In this document: positions 10,971 to 22,989 of the stretch, piece by piece | Layout of the letters: each line of letters opens with the position of its first letter | Numbering within the stretch: the stretch's first letter is position 1 | Assembly (NCBI GenBank): GCA_031216915.1 | Contig: CM062297.1 | Span: forward strand, 544,568,971 to 544,632,970 | Source of the DNA: Pictodentalium vernedei | Taxonomy: Eukaryota > Mollusca > Scaphopoda > Dentaliida > Dentaliidae | Length of the DNA: 64,000 bases | Direction: 5' to 3' | Notes under the pieces: model-generated | Told to the model about the DNA's origin: nothing | What the model saw: the letters and a program-made list of their open reading frames with translations, nothing else | Database searches by the model: none | Program-made: the position numbers and the translations under genes

Positions 10971-11439
10971 AGAACACACCAAAAGTGAAGGCAAAAGGCA
11001 TTGCCCTAAAGGAACCGAACTGGACATAACAGAGGTGAGAGCAGTAGAAGAAAAAGGTGAACTCAACAGACACAGAAAGTAGAAGAACACTCCCAACAAC
11101 GAGAGAAAGGTGGCAGAAAAAAGAACAGGTGGGTAAACAACAGAATCCAGACGGCCGCCAGGGACCTAAAAAACAGAAATTCAGCCCTTAACAGAGTGAA
11201 GAAATCCTGTCCATACTGTCCCTCATTGACACCTAACTCCAATAATAATATTAAAATTTATCAACCGAAAAATTTTATGTCTGAACCGCGTTGAAACGAT
11301 GTCGAAAATCAAGTGTGAAATCGGAATATATAAATAAACCATTATCGGCGAGTTGAATTATCACTGTTTTGTAATGCAAAATGGCAACACGTCCTCCATG
11401 TTCCGCGGACAAAAAAGAATGGTTTGATGACTGCTTGCA

Positions 11440-11686
11440 CACTGATTAACTGAAGTCGTGGAATTGTACTAAGAGAAGAGCGTCCCCTACAGGGTGTGCG
11501 CCGATGGTGCTCGACCCACTTTTGGCTTATTTTTTCGTGGTGTTTTTACACCACTTTTCTTTCCCAAATCTCTTGGGAAAGATTAAAATAGAGAGTATTT
11601 TATCCGAGTTAGGGTCTTCCACTGTAGTGCAAGCCTGTAGTAAACAATTAATTGTAAGGTAGGTTGATAAGAAATAGCTTTGTGAA
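11440..11686 (-). repeat. Right inverted terminal repeat of DIRS copy 1
   Basis: GATGACTGCTTGCACAC.. through GGTCTTCCACTGTAGTGCAA to GGTTGATAAGAAAT is the inverse of the left termini at 27349-27600 and 49790-50050. It contains a GGTGTTTTTACACC-type hairpin. The sequence 11687-11984 beyond it is intronic with no further feature. Confidence 0.8.
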
Positions 11687-11984
11687 CACTTTCCAACATT
11701 GTATTACTAACCTGTATTTCTGCTGCTGGAACAAGGATATACTGAGCTTATCTCTTCTTTCTAAAATAGGTCACAACACTTACAGTTGAAATTTTATGGA
11801 TACTGTGTAAATTTTAATTTATTTCAATATCCATATATTTTCTGTTCACTGATAATCTTACTAAAATATGAACTGCATCAATCTCCAAAGGCAATTGTAA
11901 AGTGTAATAGACAAGAAAAATGTCTCTGGGAAAAATATGAGATTAATTTTACTCAAAAATATGGGTACAATCAATGAAACTCAC

Positions 11985-12053
11985 CTGAGTGAAACAGCAA
12001 CACACATCAACAGCAGAAGAGCTGTACTTTACTGTGGCATCAACTTTCACACT
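11985..12053 (-). CDS. UNC13D/BAIAP3-like gene, exon 7 of those visible
   Basis: A 69-bp, phase-0 exon of 23 residues reads SVKVDATVKYSSSAVDV followed by a cysteine-rich CCCFTQ. The acceptor is GCAATTTCAG and the donor GTGAGTTTC. The VDA-x-VKYSSSAVD segment is a recognisable MUN-domain stretch in the BAIAP3/UNC13D branch. It connects the DLDK end of the exon at 19775-19898 to the FWKQLAWPDP exon at 3575-3649, exactly the order expected in the family. The adjoining intron 12054-13382 shows no gene or clear repeat. Confidence 0.85.
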
Positions 12054-13382
12054 CTGAAATTGCAAAAATACAAACAATTATTGAATACAAAAAAAGATAG
12101 TTTCTTTTCTGATTTGAGTTTAATATTCTTTCTCACAGTATCAACTCTTAAAAAGAGCAACAAATGGTTTGTAGCAATAAATATAAGTCGACAGAAGTTA
12201 TGAAAAGGTACAACAGTTTTCCCCCTTTTAGTTTATCTTCCCCCTTTATAAAAGAACAAAAGATCATGATCCTTAAAACTTAAAGGCTTGGATATTTTTT
12301 TCAGAATTTCCACAATACAACAACCTCTTAGGTTAGTTGTGTAACAGTAATTCTAATCAGGTTTCTCCATATTCAGCAATAATTTCAAATTTTGAATTAT
12401 TGTCCTTTTTTATCACTTACAGTTGTTAACATTGTCAAGCCAAACCAAGTTAACTGCAAATGTCATTTTACACAACTGGCCTCAAAATGAGTTTAGTGCA
12501 GACTTTTGTTGAAAATTGAGTTTAAATTTATTAGACATAAGTCTATGTGAATTCAATATTGGGTCCTGTTACAGAATGCAAAAAAGGAGAGAAATGGTTT
12601 CACAATTTGCTTGGCTAGTGTCCTAGTCTTAATTTACTGAAAAGTGTTCAGGTATATTCAAGACCTACATTTGAGTCACAGTTGTATTGTTTGAAGAAGC
12701 TTGATTTTGAATACTGACAAATTTTCAGTTCTAAATCCAAATAAAATTAACAATCCAGAAAAGATAATATTTCAGGCTTGTCAGTTTTATATGTTATTTC
12801 AGTTGGCTGTTTCAGTATTTAATTCTAGTTACTGTCAGCTTATTGCAGCCACATTTTTTCAGGCTCTCTTTATTTTATTAGTTTTTATGTTCCCTTTTTT
12901 TCTTTAACATTACTCTGATGTCTTCTCCTATATCTTTCTGACTTGTTTCAGATTGTGAGTTGCTGCAAATACTCGATTCTTTAAAACTATTTCCCAGTTC
13001 TATTTCTGAAAGTCAAAATTGCAATATACTAGTCTGAAAATTAAGCATCGGTGGTGTGCTCATTATAACAGAATTTTGTCACATCAGGTTGATGCACATA
13101 TACTCTCACACACAACTGTTTCCTTGAAATAAAAAACTAGTAAACACTTTTTTTATGTGAAACTTAGTGATGCTTTTCTGGAGGAATGTGAGGAAATACT
13201 GTTCCCCAACTTTTTTTCTGAAGGGGAATGCCATTCCCTCAGAATTGCAAGACCTGCAATGGCAAGATTTTAATAAATATTCAACAATACAAGCACTCAT
13301 TTGTCTTGCTGGCTTCATTGAACCCATTTTAGCTGTGTTCTTTTTGCATCCCATATGATACCATAGAGTCTGATATATAGAG

Positions 13383-13527
13383 GATATAGAATGAGTGTTT
13401 TTCTCATATAATATTTATGAAACGAGTCTAAGAATTTTTCGTTTTGGCGAATCTCAGGCGAGCCCAAACGGAAAATTCGGACGAGTTTCACAAATATTAT
13501 ATGAGAAAAACACTTATTTCATATTCT
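13383..13527. repeat. ~145-bp near-perfect palindrome
   Basis: The left arm GAGTGTTTTTCTCATATAAT.. ATTTATGAAACGAGTC and the right arm GACGAGTTTCACAAATATTA.. TATGAGAAAAACACTTA pair over roughly 65 bp, with a short asymmetric centre (AATCTCAGG). It is probably a MITE of the foldback type inside the intron. Confidence 0.8.
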
Positions 13528-13659
13528 TTTTATCATATGACACACATATGCACAAATTAACGACTTAGTATGACTTTTTAACCCTTTACTTAACGTGTGT
13601 TGCAGACAACACTTGGAAAAAACATCATTATATAACTAAATATTTTCATTTTTTGCTTC

Positions 13660-14395
13660 CAAAACATAGGTTATGACCCCTCATTGGAACGAGCACGATG
13701 TGACCCAGTTGTATTTTGTTCAGCCAATCAAACTGTCCATATTTGAAATTGACCAATGAAATCTATCAACCCCAATTATGCAACTTATGAAAATATGGCC
13801 TAGTTGTATTTTGTTCAGCGAATCAAATTGTCTGGTTTTGAAATTGACCAATGAAATCGACGGAAGGCTTTATTTATCACTGATTTATATGAAAGCAAAA
13901 TATCAAATGTTTTAAAGTGAACAAAATGAACGAGTCATATTATAAAAGTAGATATAGAATTATGAGACAAAAATGACATCCTTAGTAAGTTCTGAATGCA
14001 TATGTTATGGTTTGTGACTCAATCATGTCCCAACAGATGGATGATTCCACATGCTTCTCAATGAAATGGAGCAAAAGTGAAGAAGAGGCTATCAGAGTAA
14101 AAAACTTTACTGAAGAAAATCAACAAGAATGCAAGTAATGAGTTCTATATGATACTAAAGAGTCTGATATAAGTAGATATAGAATTATGTGGCAAAGGTG
14201 ACGTTCTTAGTAAGTTCTGAATGCATATGTTATGGTTTGTGACTCAATCATGTCCCAACAGACGAATGATTCCACATGCTTTTCAATGAAATGGAGCAGG
14301 AGTAAATCTGAGGCTATCAGAGTAAAATAATTTACTGATGAAAATCAACAAAAATGCATGTTTTGAGTACTAAATTTCAATTTTTTCCAGAGGGC
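13660..14395 (+). repeat. Two adjoining local duplications
   Basis: Near 13690-13860 a ~100-bp segment with TTGTATTTTGTTCAGCC occurs twice in tandem. From about 13945 a ~231-bp block (TAAGTTCTGAATGCATATGT.., CAATCATGTCCCAACAGA..) is repeated once at about 14176 with moderate divergence. No coding function is apparent. 13667 also carries half of the ACATAGGTTATGACCC palindrome family. Confidence 0.7.
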
Positions 14396-14634
14396 AACTC
14401 CAGGACTCCCCCTCCTCCCTCCCCCCAATACAACATTCAGTGGAAGACACTCCTATTGGGCTCTCCTCCAATAATGCTTATCATGTTGATCAGCAAAGCA
14501 AACTAAACACCCGTTCCCCCACTTTTTTATATCAGAAAGCATCACTGGTGGAATTGCAGCTGATTTATTTAATTTTGCAAAATATCCTCTTTCTTTGTCT
14601 ATGGTGATTGAGTGGAAATCGTTTCATTTAAAAA

Positions 14635-15510
14635 GCTCAACTAAAGAGCATATGACCATAGAGAAATTGTTACTATCAAGTATTGATGGTATAGCCTATG
14701 TACAGATGATACAAGTTGTATCTAAAGAAAACAGAAGATCCTTTATACCATTAAATGGGGGTAAGTCATGCCTCATGCTGTACACTTAAAATAGCATATG
14801 ACCCACAGAATAAAATCTTGAATTCTGAGATAACCTATTTACCATTCATCTGGATATAATAAAGAGGACTGATTACAGTACAGCCATCATAGATGAGTCA
14901 AAATCTATGGTTGGGCATTTTTACATGCATACAATTCAGAAATGATCCTCTATGAGACCTAGCAAAATTTCCACCAATGAAGCACCGCGATAATCCCAGT
15001 GCTTCATTGGTAGAAATTTTACTAAGTGTCATAGCGGATCATCTCTGAATTATATGCGTGGGGAAAATGACAACCTGTTGATTTTCCCCATCCACAATGG
15101 TCTTACTGTATGACAGTTTGCAGATTTTGAAAGCATCTGCGACAAGCACAGAGGGCGACAGCTGTCTTAGGGAGTTTGAGCATTGAAGAGAGGGGTCTTC
15201 CCACAGGAACATTTTAAAACAGTGCCATCAAATAAGGTGATAAGACACAACTTTTTGATGAACTGTTTGTAGTTCCAGATGAACAACTTTTTGGTCATCC
15301 AATTTTTCCTTCAGATAACCACAGGAGGAATGATAAAATCATTCCTCTCAAATTTTATGGCCTGTATGACCCAAGAGAAATTGCTATTATCAAGTAATAA
15401 TGGTATAGCCTAAGAGCAGATGATGCAAGTTCCATCTGAAGAAAACAGAAGATCCTTTACACCATTAATGAGGGTAAGTCATGTTTCATGCTGTACACTT
15501 GACTTGTGAC
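14635..15510 (+). repeat. Dispersed pair of ~140-bp repeats
   Basis: The segments at about 14655-14790 and 15370-15505 both read GAGAAATTG.TA.TATCAAGTA, GGTATAGCCTA, GAAAACAGAAGATCCTTTA and end GGGGGTAAGTCATG or GAGGGTAAGTCATG. The first lies in an open frame of 64 codons ending before a GTAAGT, which hints at an exon. The second is frame-broken. I treat them as a duplicated non-coding or pseudoexon segment. Confidence 0.55.
14917..15064. repeat. ~70-bp-arm palindrome
   Basis: The arms contain AGCAAAATTTCCACCAATGA and its inverse TCATTGGTAGAAATTTTACT, extending outward through GATCCTCTATGAGACC / GTCATAGCGGATC and CATACAATTCAGA / TCTGAATTATATG. The sequence from 15065 to 15663 holds nothing else I can support apart from the repeat noted above. 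Confidence 0.75.
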
Positions 15511-15663
15511 TTGTAATGAATCTCATTGGAGGGGGTATTGTCTTTAGATACTCATTGGCATCATCTATCTATTACTGAATCTATGATACTCTTCATTTGA
15601 TTGTAACTTAAAATATACAGTTCCCACCTACTAAAAATTAAACATTTGTTTGCAAGGCCTATA

Positions 15664-18184
15664 CAAACAAAAGGCCCCAGGGGGCCTGAGGGCGCTCATC
15701 TGACATGGTAGCCTAAATATCAATCCAGAGAATTGATTTCAACAAGTTGCATCTGCTCCTCCTAAGAAAAGCTTATACCAAATATCCAAATATTCTGACC
15801 AGTGGATCTAAAAAAAGGTTTTTAAAGAATATTCCTCATATTGAACTAAGTCATAATTCGAGCTCCCACAGGGAGCCCATATATGAACCCAGGGACTTGG
15901 CTTTAACAAACCTGAATCTCACACCCCTGAGGATTCTGCACACCAAATATCAAAACATTCCGACTGCTGGATCTGAAGAAGAAGATTTTTAAAGAAAATT
16001 CCTCATTTTGAACTAAGTTGTCATTCAGGCTCGGATAGTGAGCCCAAATATGAACCAAGGGACTTGGCTTGAACAAACTTGAATCTCAGCCCCCTAAGGT
16101 TGCTCCATGCCAAATATCAAAACATTCCAACCGCTGAATCTGAAGAAGATTTTTAAAAAAAAATTCCTCATATTGACTAAGCTATAATTTGGGCTCCCAC
16201 AGGAAGCCCAAATATGGACCCATGGACTTGGCTTTAACACACTTGAATCCCCCCCTCCCCCTCCCCCCAAGGATGCTACTCACCACATATCAAACCATTC
16301 CGACTGCTGGATCTGAAGAAGAAGATTTTTTAAGAAAATTCCTCATTTTGAACAAAGTTACAATTCAAGCTCCCACAGTGAGCCCAAATATGGACCTAGG
16401 GACATGGCTTGAACAACTTGAATCTCACCCCCCTAAGGATGCTGCATACCAAATATCAAAACATTCCGACTGCTGGATCTAAAGAAGATTTTTAAAGCAA
16501 GTTCCTCATTTTGAACTAAGTTATAATTTAGGCTCCCACAGTGAGCCCAAATATGAACCCAGGGACTTGGCTTGAACAAAATTGAATCTCACCCCCCTAA
16601 GCATGGTGCATACCCAATATCAAAAGATTCTGCCTGCTGGATCTTGAGAAGAAGATTTTCAAAAAAATTTGCCTGAAATGCACTAAGTTCGAATTCAAGC
16701 TTCTATAGTGAGCCCAAATATGAATCTAGGGAGCCGATTTGAACAAACTTGAATCAGATCCACCCCACAATGTTGCATACCAAATATCAAAAGATTCTGC
16801 CTGCTGGATCTGGAGAAGAAGATTTTTTAAGAAATTTGCCTGAAATGCACTAAGTTCAAATTTGGGCTCCTATACTGAGCCCAAATATAGACCCAGGGAG
16901 CCAATTTGAACAAACTTGAATCAGATCCACCCCACAATGTTGCATACCCAATATCAAAAGATTCTGCTAGCTGGATCTTGAGAAGAAGATTTTCAAAGAA
17001 ATTTGCCTGAAATGCACTAAGTTCAAATTTGGGCTCCTATACTGAGCCCAAATATAGACCCAAGGGGCCGATTTGAACAAACTTGAATCAGATCCACCCC
17101 ACAATGTTGCGTACCAAATATCAAAAGATTCTGCCTGCTGGATCTGGAGAAGAAGATTTTCAAAGAAATTTGCCTGAAATGCAGTAAGTTCAAATTTGGG
17201 CTCCTATACTCAGCCCAAATATAAACCCAGGGGGCCGATTTGAACAAACTTGAATCAGATCCACCCACAATGTTGCATACCAAATATCAAAAGATTCTGC
17301 CTGCTGAATCTGGAGAAGAAGATTTTTTAAGAAATTTGCCTGAAATGCACCAAGTTCGAAATCGGGCTTCTATACTGAGCCCAAATATGAACCCAGGGGG
17401 CCAATTTGAACAAACTTGAATCAGATCCATCCTACAATGTTGCATACCAAATATCAAACGATTCTGCCTGCTGGATCTGGAGAAGAAGATTTTTTAATAT
17501 TTTTCCCATTGCCTACAAGTGTTAAAAAGTGCTGTTTCAAAGTCCCGAAACTGTACCCTATGATAAAACCGATGGCAATTTTTTTTTACCAATTCTTTCT
17601 GTTGGTCCTAAGGAAGCTTCACACCAAATAAAAATTCTCGGTGCCGTGCAGTTTTGGAGATATGGGCATTTTAATTTTTTTCTATTTTTAGCTCCTGCGG
17701 TTCCCATGGGGCTACGGGGAAAAGAAAATCAGCATAAATTAGGTACTTATCCCCCAATAAGCCCTCACATAAAATTTGGTTCAAATCAGCCTCTCGGTTT
17801 GGAAAATAGAAATTTTGGGTGGGGCCAAAAATTTTGCCCCTCCCATAACGACGCCAAGTATAGCCCCACAAACTTCTCTTGACAAATCTGAGTTTACACC
17901 TCAAAAGGAAGCTGCACGCCAAATATCAAGTCTCTGCTACTGCTGGTTCATGAGAAGATTTTTTAAGATTTCAGCACACTTTTTGGGTGTGGCCCTACCC
18001 ACGGGCGAGGCAACTTGATTTGAACAAAATCAAATTGCGATGTCATAACAAACTATTATCTAAAATATCAATTAAATTGGTTCAGCGGTTTGGGAGGAGA
18101 AGACACAAACACCATGTTCACGGACGACGATGGACGACGGACGGTGAGTGATCACTATAGCTCCCCTGAAAGTCAGGTGAGCTA
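15664..18184 (+). mobile_element. Element B1: Helentron/pearl-like element with ~150-bp tandem core
   Basis: It starts CAAACAAAAGGCCCC with the short palindrome AGGCCCC-AG-GGGGCCT, then GAGGGCGCTCATCTGAC. From 15690 to about 17520 it consists of ~12 diverged units of ~150 bp (marker ACCAAATATCAAAA, CTGGATCTG.AGAAGAAGA, GGGCTCC.. GAGCCCAAATAT). A unique 3' part follows, then a GACGACGGACGG microsatellite and the terminal hairpin TAGCTCCCCTGAA / AGTCAGGTGAGCTA before an A run. The 5' GCTCATCTGAC is complementary to the 3' hairpin. No protein is encoded. The ACGG-rich stretch before the end recalls the pearl elements described from oysters. Confidence 0.65.
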
Positions 18185-18370
18185 AAAAAAACAAATTTTT
18201 TTTTATTTCTCAAGCAATATATTTTTCCTTGATTTTATGAGTGAGGGAGTTTTTTTGTGAATACACAAAAATGTCATGAAAATGAATTAGAAATAATTCA
18301 TCTTCTCACAGTATGATACAGAAAAACTGTTTTCAGCTATGAGAATTTTTCACAATACAGTTGCAAACTT

Positions 18371-18433
18371 GACCAACTACATCTTGTTTGACAGAGAGTT
18401 CATGAGCTCTGTCAAACAAGATATAGTTGGTTA
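18371..18433. repeat. Palindrome with TTGTTTGACAGAG arms
   Basis: ACCAACTACATCTTGTTTGA..CAGAG and CTCTGTCAAACAAGATATAG..TTGGT form a ~27-bp stem around ATTCATGA. The same hairpin family recurs at 33961-34025. Both copies lie just beyond the 3' end of a B-type element. Confidence 0.8.
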
Positions 18434-18485
18434 AATCTTTAGTCCTACAAAAGCAAAATAGTTTCATCAAAGAGATTTCCAGATA

Positions 18486-19602
18486 AACAAACAAGAGGTG
18501 AGACTGTCCCAGATGGGCCTGTCCATACCCCTGCCGCCATGATTATTCTAAGATGAAAAGGAGCACAACTCTGGCTAAAAACGTCTGATCAAAACTATAA
18601 TGGCAGGAGCACAGGTTCCCATGGTGGTGAACATTCATACCAAGTTTCAAAGAAATCAACCCACAAACGGCTGAGAAAATCTCTGGACAAAATTCAGATA
18701 TTCTAAGCCAAAAAGGGGCATAACTGTGGTCAAAAACATCCAATTAGAACTATAATCGCAGGTACACAGGTTCCCATGGTAGTAAACATCCATACCAAGT
18801 TTCGAAGGAATCAACTCATAAACATCTGAGAAAATCTCCTGACAAAATTCTAGGCCTGCTTTTTCAAGTCAAAAAGGGGCATAATTCTGGTAAAAATAAT
18901 CCAACCAAAACTATAATTGCAGGTGCACAGGTTCCCATGGTGGTGAACATTCATACAGTTTCAAGCAGATTGCTCCAAAAACATCTGAAAAAATCTCTGG
19001 ACAAAATTCTAGGCAATTCAGGCACCCTAATACAAAAATGGGCATAAATCTGGCAAAAATAGTCTGATCAAAACTATAATCAAAGGTGCACAGGATCCCA
19101 TGGTAGTGAATATCCATACCAAGTTTCAAAGGAATCGATCCAAAAACGTCTGAGAAAATCTCTGGACAAAATTAAGATATTTTAAGACAAAAAGGGTCGT
19201 AACTCTGGCCAAAAAAATCCAATTAGAACTATAATCGCAGGTGCACAGGTTCCCATGGTAGTAAACATCCATACCAAGTTTCGAAGGAATCAACTCATAA
19301 ACATCTGAGAAAATCTCCAGACAAAATTCTAGGCCTGCTTTTTTTCAAGTCGAAAAGGGGCATAATTCTGGCAAAAATAATCCAACTAAAACTATATTTG
19401 CAGGCGCACAGGTTCCCATGGTGGTGAACATTCATTCCAAGTTTCAAGCAGATTGCTCCAAAACCGTCTCAGAAATTCTCTGGACAAAATTATGTCTACG
19501 GACAGACGGGTGGATGGATGGCCAGACAGATGGACGGACAAGGTGATTCCAGTATACCCCCCCCCCCCCCCCCCCCACCCCCACAACTCATTGTGGGGGG
19601 TT
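18486..19602 (+). mobile_element. Element D: satellite-cored element ending in a C/G hairpin
   Basis: It opens AAACAAACAAGAGGTGAGAC, like the B elements, but its core is a different ~160-170-bp unit repeated about six times (GGTTCCCATGGT.GTGAACAT, CATACCAAGTTTC.AA, GAGAAAATCTC..GACAAAATT). It then has a GGACGG/GGATGG-rich stretch and ends in a hairpin of a long C run with CCCCCACAACTCATTGTGGG. The core may be read by eye as protein-like on the minus strand, but all frames are short. I infer membership of the same structural class. Confidence 0.6.
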
Positions 19603-19774
19603 TAAAAAGGGATGTGGCAGATTTTCAATGATGAGAGAGGTGCCTGAAAAACAAGAATTTTTTTTTTTTTAAATAGCCTAATCATTATTTTAATGTATGG
19701 AAATGGCAAGTTCTGCTCACAAATAGTGATTGGAAATACCTACATCATATATAAATACATATCTAGGAAATTAC

Positions 19775-19898
19775 CTTATCAAGATCAATTGCTTTGTGAA
19801 TCCTTTTTATTGCTTTCTGTTTTGCTATGGCTAACCACCTCTTCACCGAAGGTTTAAACCACTCAAAATATTGAGTTATTGTAAGTGACTCCCAATCA
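19775..19898 (-). CDS. UNC13D/BAIAP3-like gene, exon 6 of those visible
   Basis: The acceptor TTACTTGTTTCAG opens a 124-bp exon. One base completes a serine codon begun in the previous exon, and 41 codons follow, ending ..RIHKAIDLDK at the donor GTAATT. The text ITQYFEWFKPSVKRWLAIAK is a typical MUN-domain helix (aromatic-E-WF..P.V..WL..A..KA..RI..A). It is 918 bp downstream of exon 5, one of two moderately short introns in the visible gene. The intron 19899-20816 has no feature beyond AT-rich sequence. Confidence 0.85.
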
Positions 19899-20816
19899 CT
19901 GAAACAAGTAAAATAGCTATAACGAAAACTTTCTATAGACTGTCCAGTGCTAGAATTAATAATTCATTACTAAATTATTCTCAACAAACTGTTTATCAAG
20001 AAAAATTACTAAATATATCCAGGAACATGCATACAGTCTTTGCTGGTTTAACATTTAGAATTTTTTTCTTGAAATATGCATTAGATCCTTTATTTGAATT
20101 TACCAATTGACCTCATTCCAATGAGTCATATACTATGTAGAAGTTAGAAACAAACTTTATACATTGTTTGCGGATGTTTTAAATACCTCCTTGGGGGCAA
20201 ACTGTGCTAGAAAACAAGTCAGAAAGCTATTTTAGGTTATGTTACAAATACATGCAGGTGCCCTGACAATTTAAAAAAAATAAATCCTAAAACTTACAAG
20301 GACCTTCTGAAGTTTAACTCTTAACTCGCTGATTATTTTCAAATTATTATTCATCAAATGTAGTCATGACTGCTATGTAGCAGCCAAGACAAGAATTGAT
20401 GAAAATTTCATCGAAATTTATCTCAAGAAATCATCTGTCAAAGAGTCGATGCAATTTACAGTGAGGAAATTTGATTAATTGTGTCCAAATTACACTTATT
20501 TCAGTGGCAAGAGATTTTGTGTCCTGGGCAGGAATATCTGCCAGCAGTGTGCAAAGAGTTAATTGAGTTAAATGAAGGATTTTTTTAGACCAAATTCAAG
20601 AACTGGTAGGGGTCTGCATAAAACATTTTTAAAATCCTGGTAATGTTTCCAATTGGATGTGTCATGTTAGTATTCCTTTCGTTGGAAGTAATTAAGTCTA
20701 TTTTCATGTTGACCTGACAATCTATCGATTTAAAAAGAATGTTGAAACTTTTAAAAGTCCTTGCTGCTACAATCATTTTTTATTCTTGAAAAGAGATGGA
20801 ACTTTTTAAAAATCAC

Positions 20817-20977
20817 CTCTGAGGAAGCTGCTCTTTGAACTTGCTGAAGTCTTGCAATGCAAGGTACAGTTCAAATAATGTTGTTCCCATAGGTATGTTT
20901 GACAAACTGTCTAAGTCTTCATCGGGTTCCATACAACTGAGTCTGTGTTCCACATTCTGAACAAATTCATCTGCGAG
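20817..20977 (-). CDS. UNC13D/BAIAP3-like gene, exon 5 of those visible
   Basis: The acceptor AATAATTTTCAG opens a 161-bp exon in phase 0: LADEFVQNVEHRLSCM.., then IPMGTTLFELYLALQDFSKF and KEQLPQ. It ends with two bases of a split codon at donor GTGATT. The G-T-T-LFELYLALQ-F motif is strongly reminiscent of the MUN domain in Munc13-4/BAIAP3 proteins, which prime dense-core and lysosome-related vesicles for SNARE-mediated fusion at the plasma membrane. It joins exon 6 perfectly (AG|T). The intron upstream, 13.3 kb, contains a Tc1 element and the composite B2/DIRS block. Confidence 0.87.
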
Positions 20978-21360
20978 CTGAAAATTATTTAGAATGTTAA
21001 AGTATATTATGCCAAAAAAAGAAGATGTTGGTTCTCAGGAAATCTCTCAATAAAATTAAACACCTTCATTGAACATTTTTATTGGCTCGCAGTGTCTTCC
21101 AAAATTAGTATGAAAATGAAATCGCGAGACTTTTAAATTTTAACATTTTTAATTGATCTATATTAATAGCCTGTGTTTGAAACAAAGCATGATTAAAATA
21201 CAGCATGTTTAGGCCTAAGGAAGTTAAAAATTTGCTTCTCAGGCCCTCCAGCATGGTCATTTTGGATGCCGCATGCTCTTTTTATAACCAAAACAAACTT
21301 AAAAAAATAAAAATTAATTGGTTTATGTCTGTTTTTTACCCAAGTTAATAAAATTGATAA

Positions 21361-21434
21361 ATTTGTCCCTTAAGTGCAAGAAGGCTTTGCAATGCTTTAG
21401 CATTGTAAAGCCCTCTTGCACTCAAGGGGCGAAA
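21361..21434. repeat. Palindrome with GTGCAAGAAGGCTTTGCAATGCT arms
   Basis: The arms TAAGTGCAAGAAGGCTTTGC and GTAAAGCCCTCTTGCACTCA fold around TTAG and extend to ATTTGTCCC / GGGGCGAAAT. It lies 48 bp before the Tc1 element. 20978-21360 otherwise contains only intron. Confidence 0.8.
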
Positions 21435-21481
21435 TACATCACCACCCTTGCTATTCTGTAGATTATGAGGCCTAATATATA

Positions 21482-22989
21482 CTATTAAAAAAAAGTAGGG
21501 GATATCCAAACTGATGTTGATATTTTTGGAAAATGGTAATGGATACGCGTGATTGGACACATCAATATGTTACAAAGTTTAGTGTGGATCATGAATGCCA
21601 CCGGCCCATGAAAACTTTGTGCAGGTTTTTTGCACTAGCGCCGCGTTAATGTCTGTGGGGTACGTTTTGAAATTTTCATTTGTACTGAATGGGCTTTTTC
21701 GGAGATTTCATCATTCTTTCATTGGTATAAACTCGTTCATCAATAGTTTCTGGTCGAAACGTAACTTTAGAGGTATGCGAAGACTGACACGTGACGAAAG
21801 TTTACGTGCCCTTGGCATGTTGAAAGCTGGCAACAGACAGACTGCAGTGGCTCAAATTCTTAACGTTACTCAATTGGTGATTAGCAGGTTGTAGTCACGC
21901 TACTGTCAGACAGGCAATGTTGATGACAGACGTCGGTCAGGTCGTCCAAGGGTGACAACTGCTAACCAGGATCGTTTTATCCGAACCACAGCATTACGTA
22001 ACCACCATCAAAGTGCCTCAGAAATTGGACAGCAGCTGCACCGAGTGACAGATGTGCGAGTCAGTGGTCAGATCCGAAATCGCCTAGACAGCTGGAATTT
22101 GTATGCTTAACGACCTCGATTAATTCCACGTTTGACTGAATGTCACATCACAGCAAGGCGTAATTGGTGTGGAGCATGACAGCACTGGGACAATCGTCGG
22201 TGGGGCAATGCCATGTTTTCCGATGAATCAAGGTTCACTCTCGACTTCCACGACAGGCAAAACAGAGTGTGGCGGCGGCAGAACGAACAATACCATGACG
22301 TAATCATTAGGCAGCATGATCGTTTTAGTGGTGGATCAGGTATGGTGTGGGGAGGCATAACCATGAAAAGCACTACATGTTATCCAAGGGCGAGTCACAG
22401 GGCAGTTCTACCATGACAACATGCTAGCAGTTCATGTGGTGCCATTTGCGCGACATCACAGCCGTCGATTCATTTTCCAAGATGACAATGCAAGAGCATA
22501 CAGGGCCTGTGTCACTACAGAGTTCCTCCTGGAGCAGAACATCACTACACTGCCTTGGCCAGCACTAAGTCCAGACCTTTCACCAATCGAGCAAATCTGG
22601 GATATGCTTGGCAGGCACCTACGACAACACCAACAGCCCCCTACCAATGTCCAGAAACTCGTCGCTGCACTGCAGGAAGAATGGATATCAAGCTGATATT
22701 GGATGTTTGGTGAGGAGTATGCCACGTCGGATCCGCACTTGTCTCATGAACCGAGAAGGATTTACAAGGTATTGAGGTCTTGGACTGAATGTGGTAAATT
22801 CTGTGACTGACCGTCCATGTCTTCTACAGCTCAGTGAGGGGAATGTGTGCTTGTCAGACACCCAACTATCGCTGAAATCATTCACCAGATGTCACAGTGC
22901 AATGCCTCAACTGTCTTTTTGATGAAAATATAAATATATTTCTTCAGATATCTCACTTTTATGAAATATCCCCTACTTTTTTTGAATAG
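21482..22989 (+). mobile_element. Tc1-like DNA transposon, inactive
   Basis: The terminal inverted repeats are CTATTAAAAAAAAGTAGGGG..ATAT on the left and, read inward from the right, CTATTCAAAAAAAGTAGGGG..ATAT. They are bounded by TA on both sides, the Tc1/mariner target. The length of 1508 bp is usual for the superfamily. The single transposase gene inside is broken by several stops and frameshifts. It sits in the 13.3-kb intron of the host MUN gene. Confidence 0.9.
21775..22705 (+). pseudogene. Tc1 transposase remnant
   Basis: The N-terminal helix-turn-helix reads MRRLTRDESLRALGMLKAG..AVAQILNV. A stop (TAG near 21892) interrupts it. The middle resumes with FSDESRFTLDFHDRQNRVW RR and GMVWGGI. 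After a frame change it continues FQDDNARAYRA.. and SPDLSPIEQIWDMLG. The second Asp and the Glu are separated by 34 residues, giving DD34E, the Tc1 pattern. With at least one stop and two frameshifts it cannot encode an enzyme. Confidence 0.85.

Larger units (their letters stand above)
7177..11686 (-). mobile_element. DIRS-like retroelement copy 1 (5'-complete, 3'-truncated, internal deletion)
   Basis: Coding remnants for a tyrosine recombinase, RNase H and a gag-like leader lie in the minus orientation. The right (5') inverted terminal repeat is complete to about 11686. The left one starts abruptly at ACCCTAACTCGG, so its outermost ~80 bp are lost. An internal complementary region lies at 7458-7545. 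Compared with copies 2 and 3, a block of about 1.2 kb carrying gag C-terminus, RT and the start of RNase H is missing, joined near 9785. No long terminal direct repeats are present. Inverted ends plus YR plus this RNase H type define the DIRS order of retrotransposons. Confidence 0.85.

Noticed and set aside
10783-10971. Proline-rich open frame on the plus strand
   Set aside because: It is produced by a C run and a CA run in the DIRS leader repeats and is antisense to the element's coding strand.
14595-14789. Possible host exon ending at GTAAGT
   Set aside because: The segment has a frame-broken relative at 15370, no good acceptor and no recognised protein similarity.
17023-17922. Short proteins in the B1 core on either strand
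   Set aside because: They arise from ~150-bp tandem units without stops in one frame; no recognisable domain, and equivalent frames in B2 and B3 are broken.
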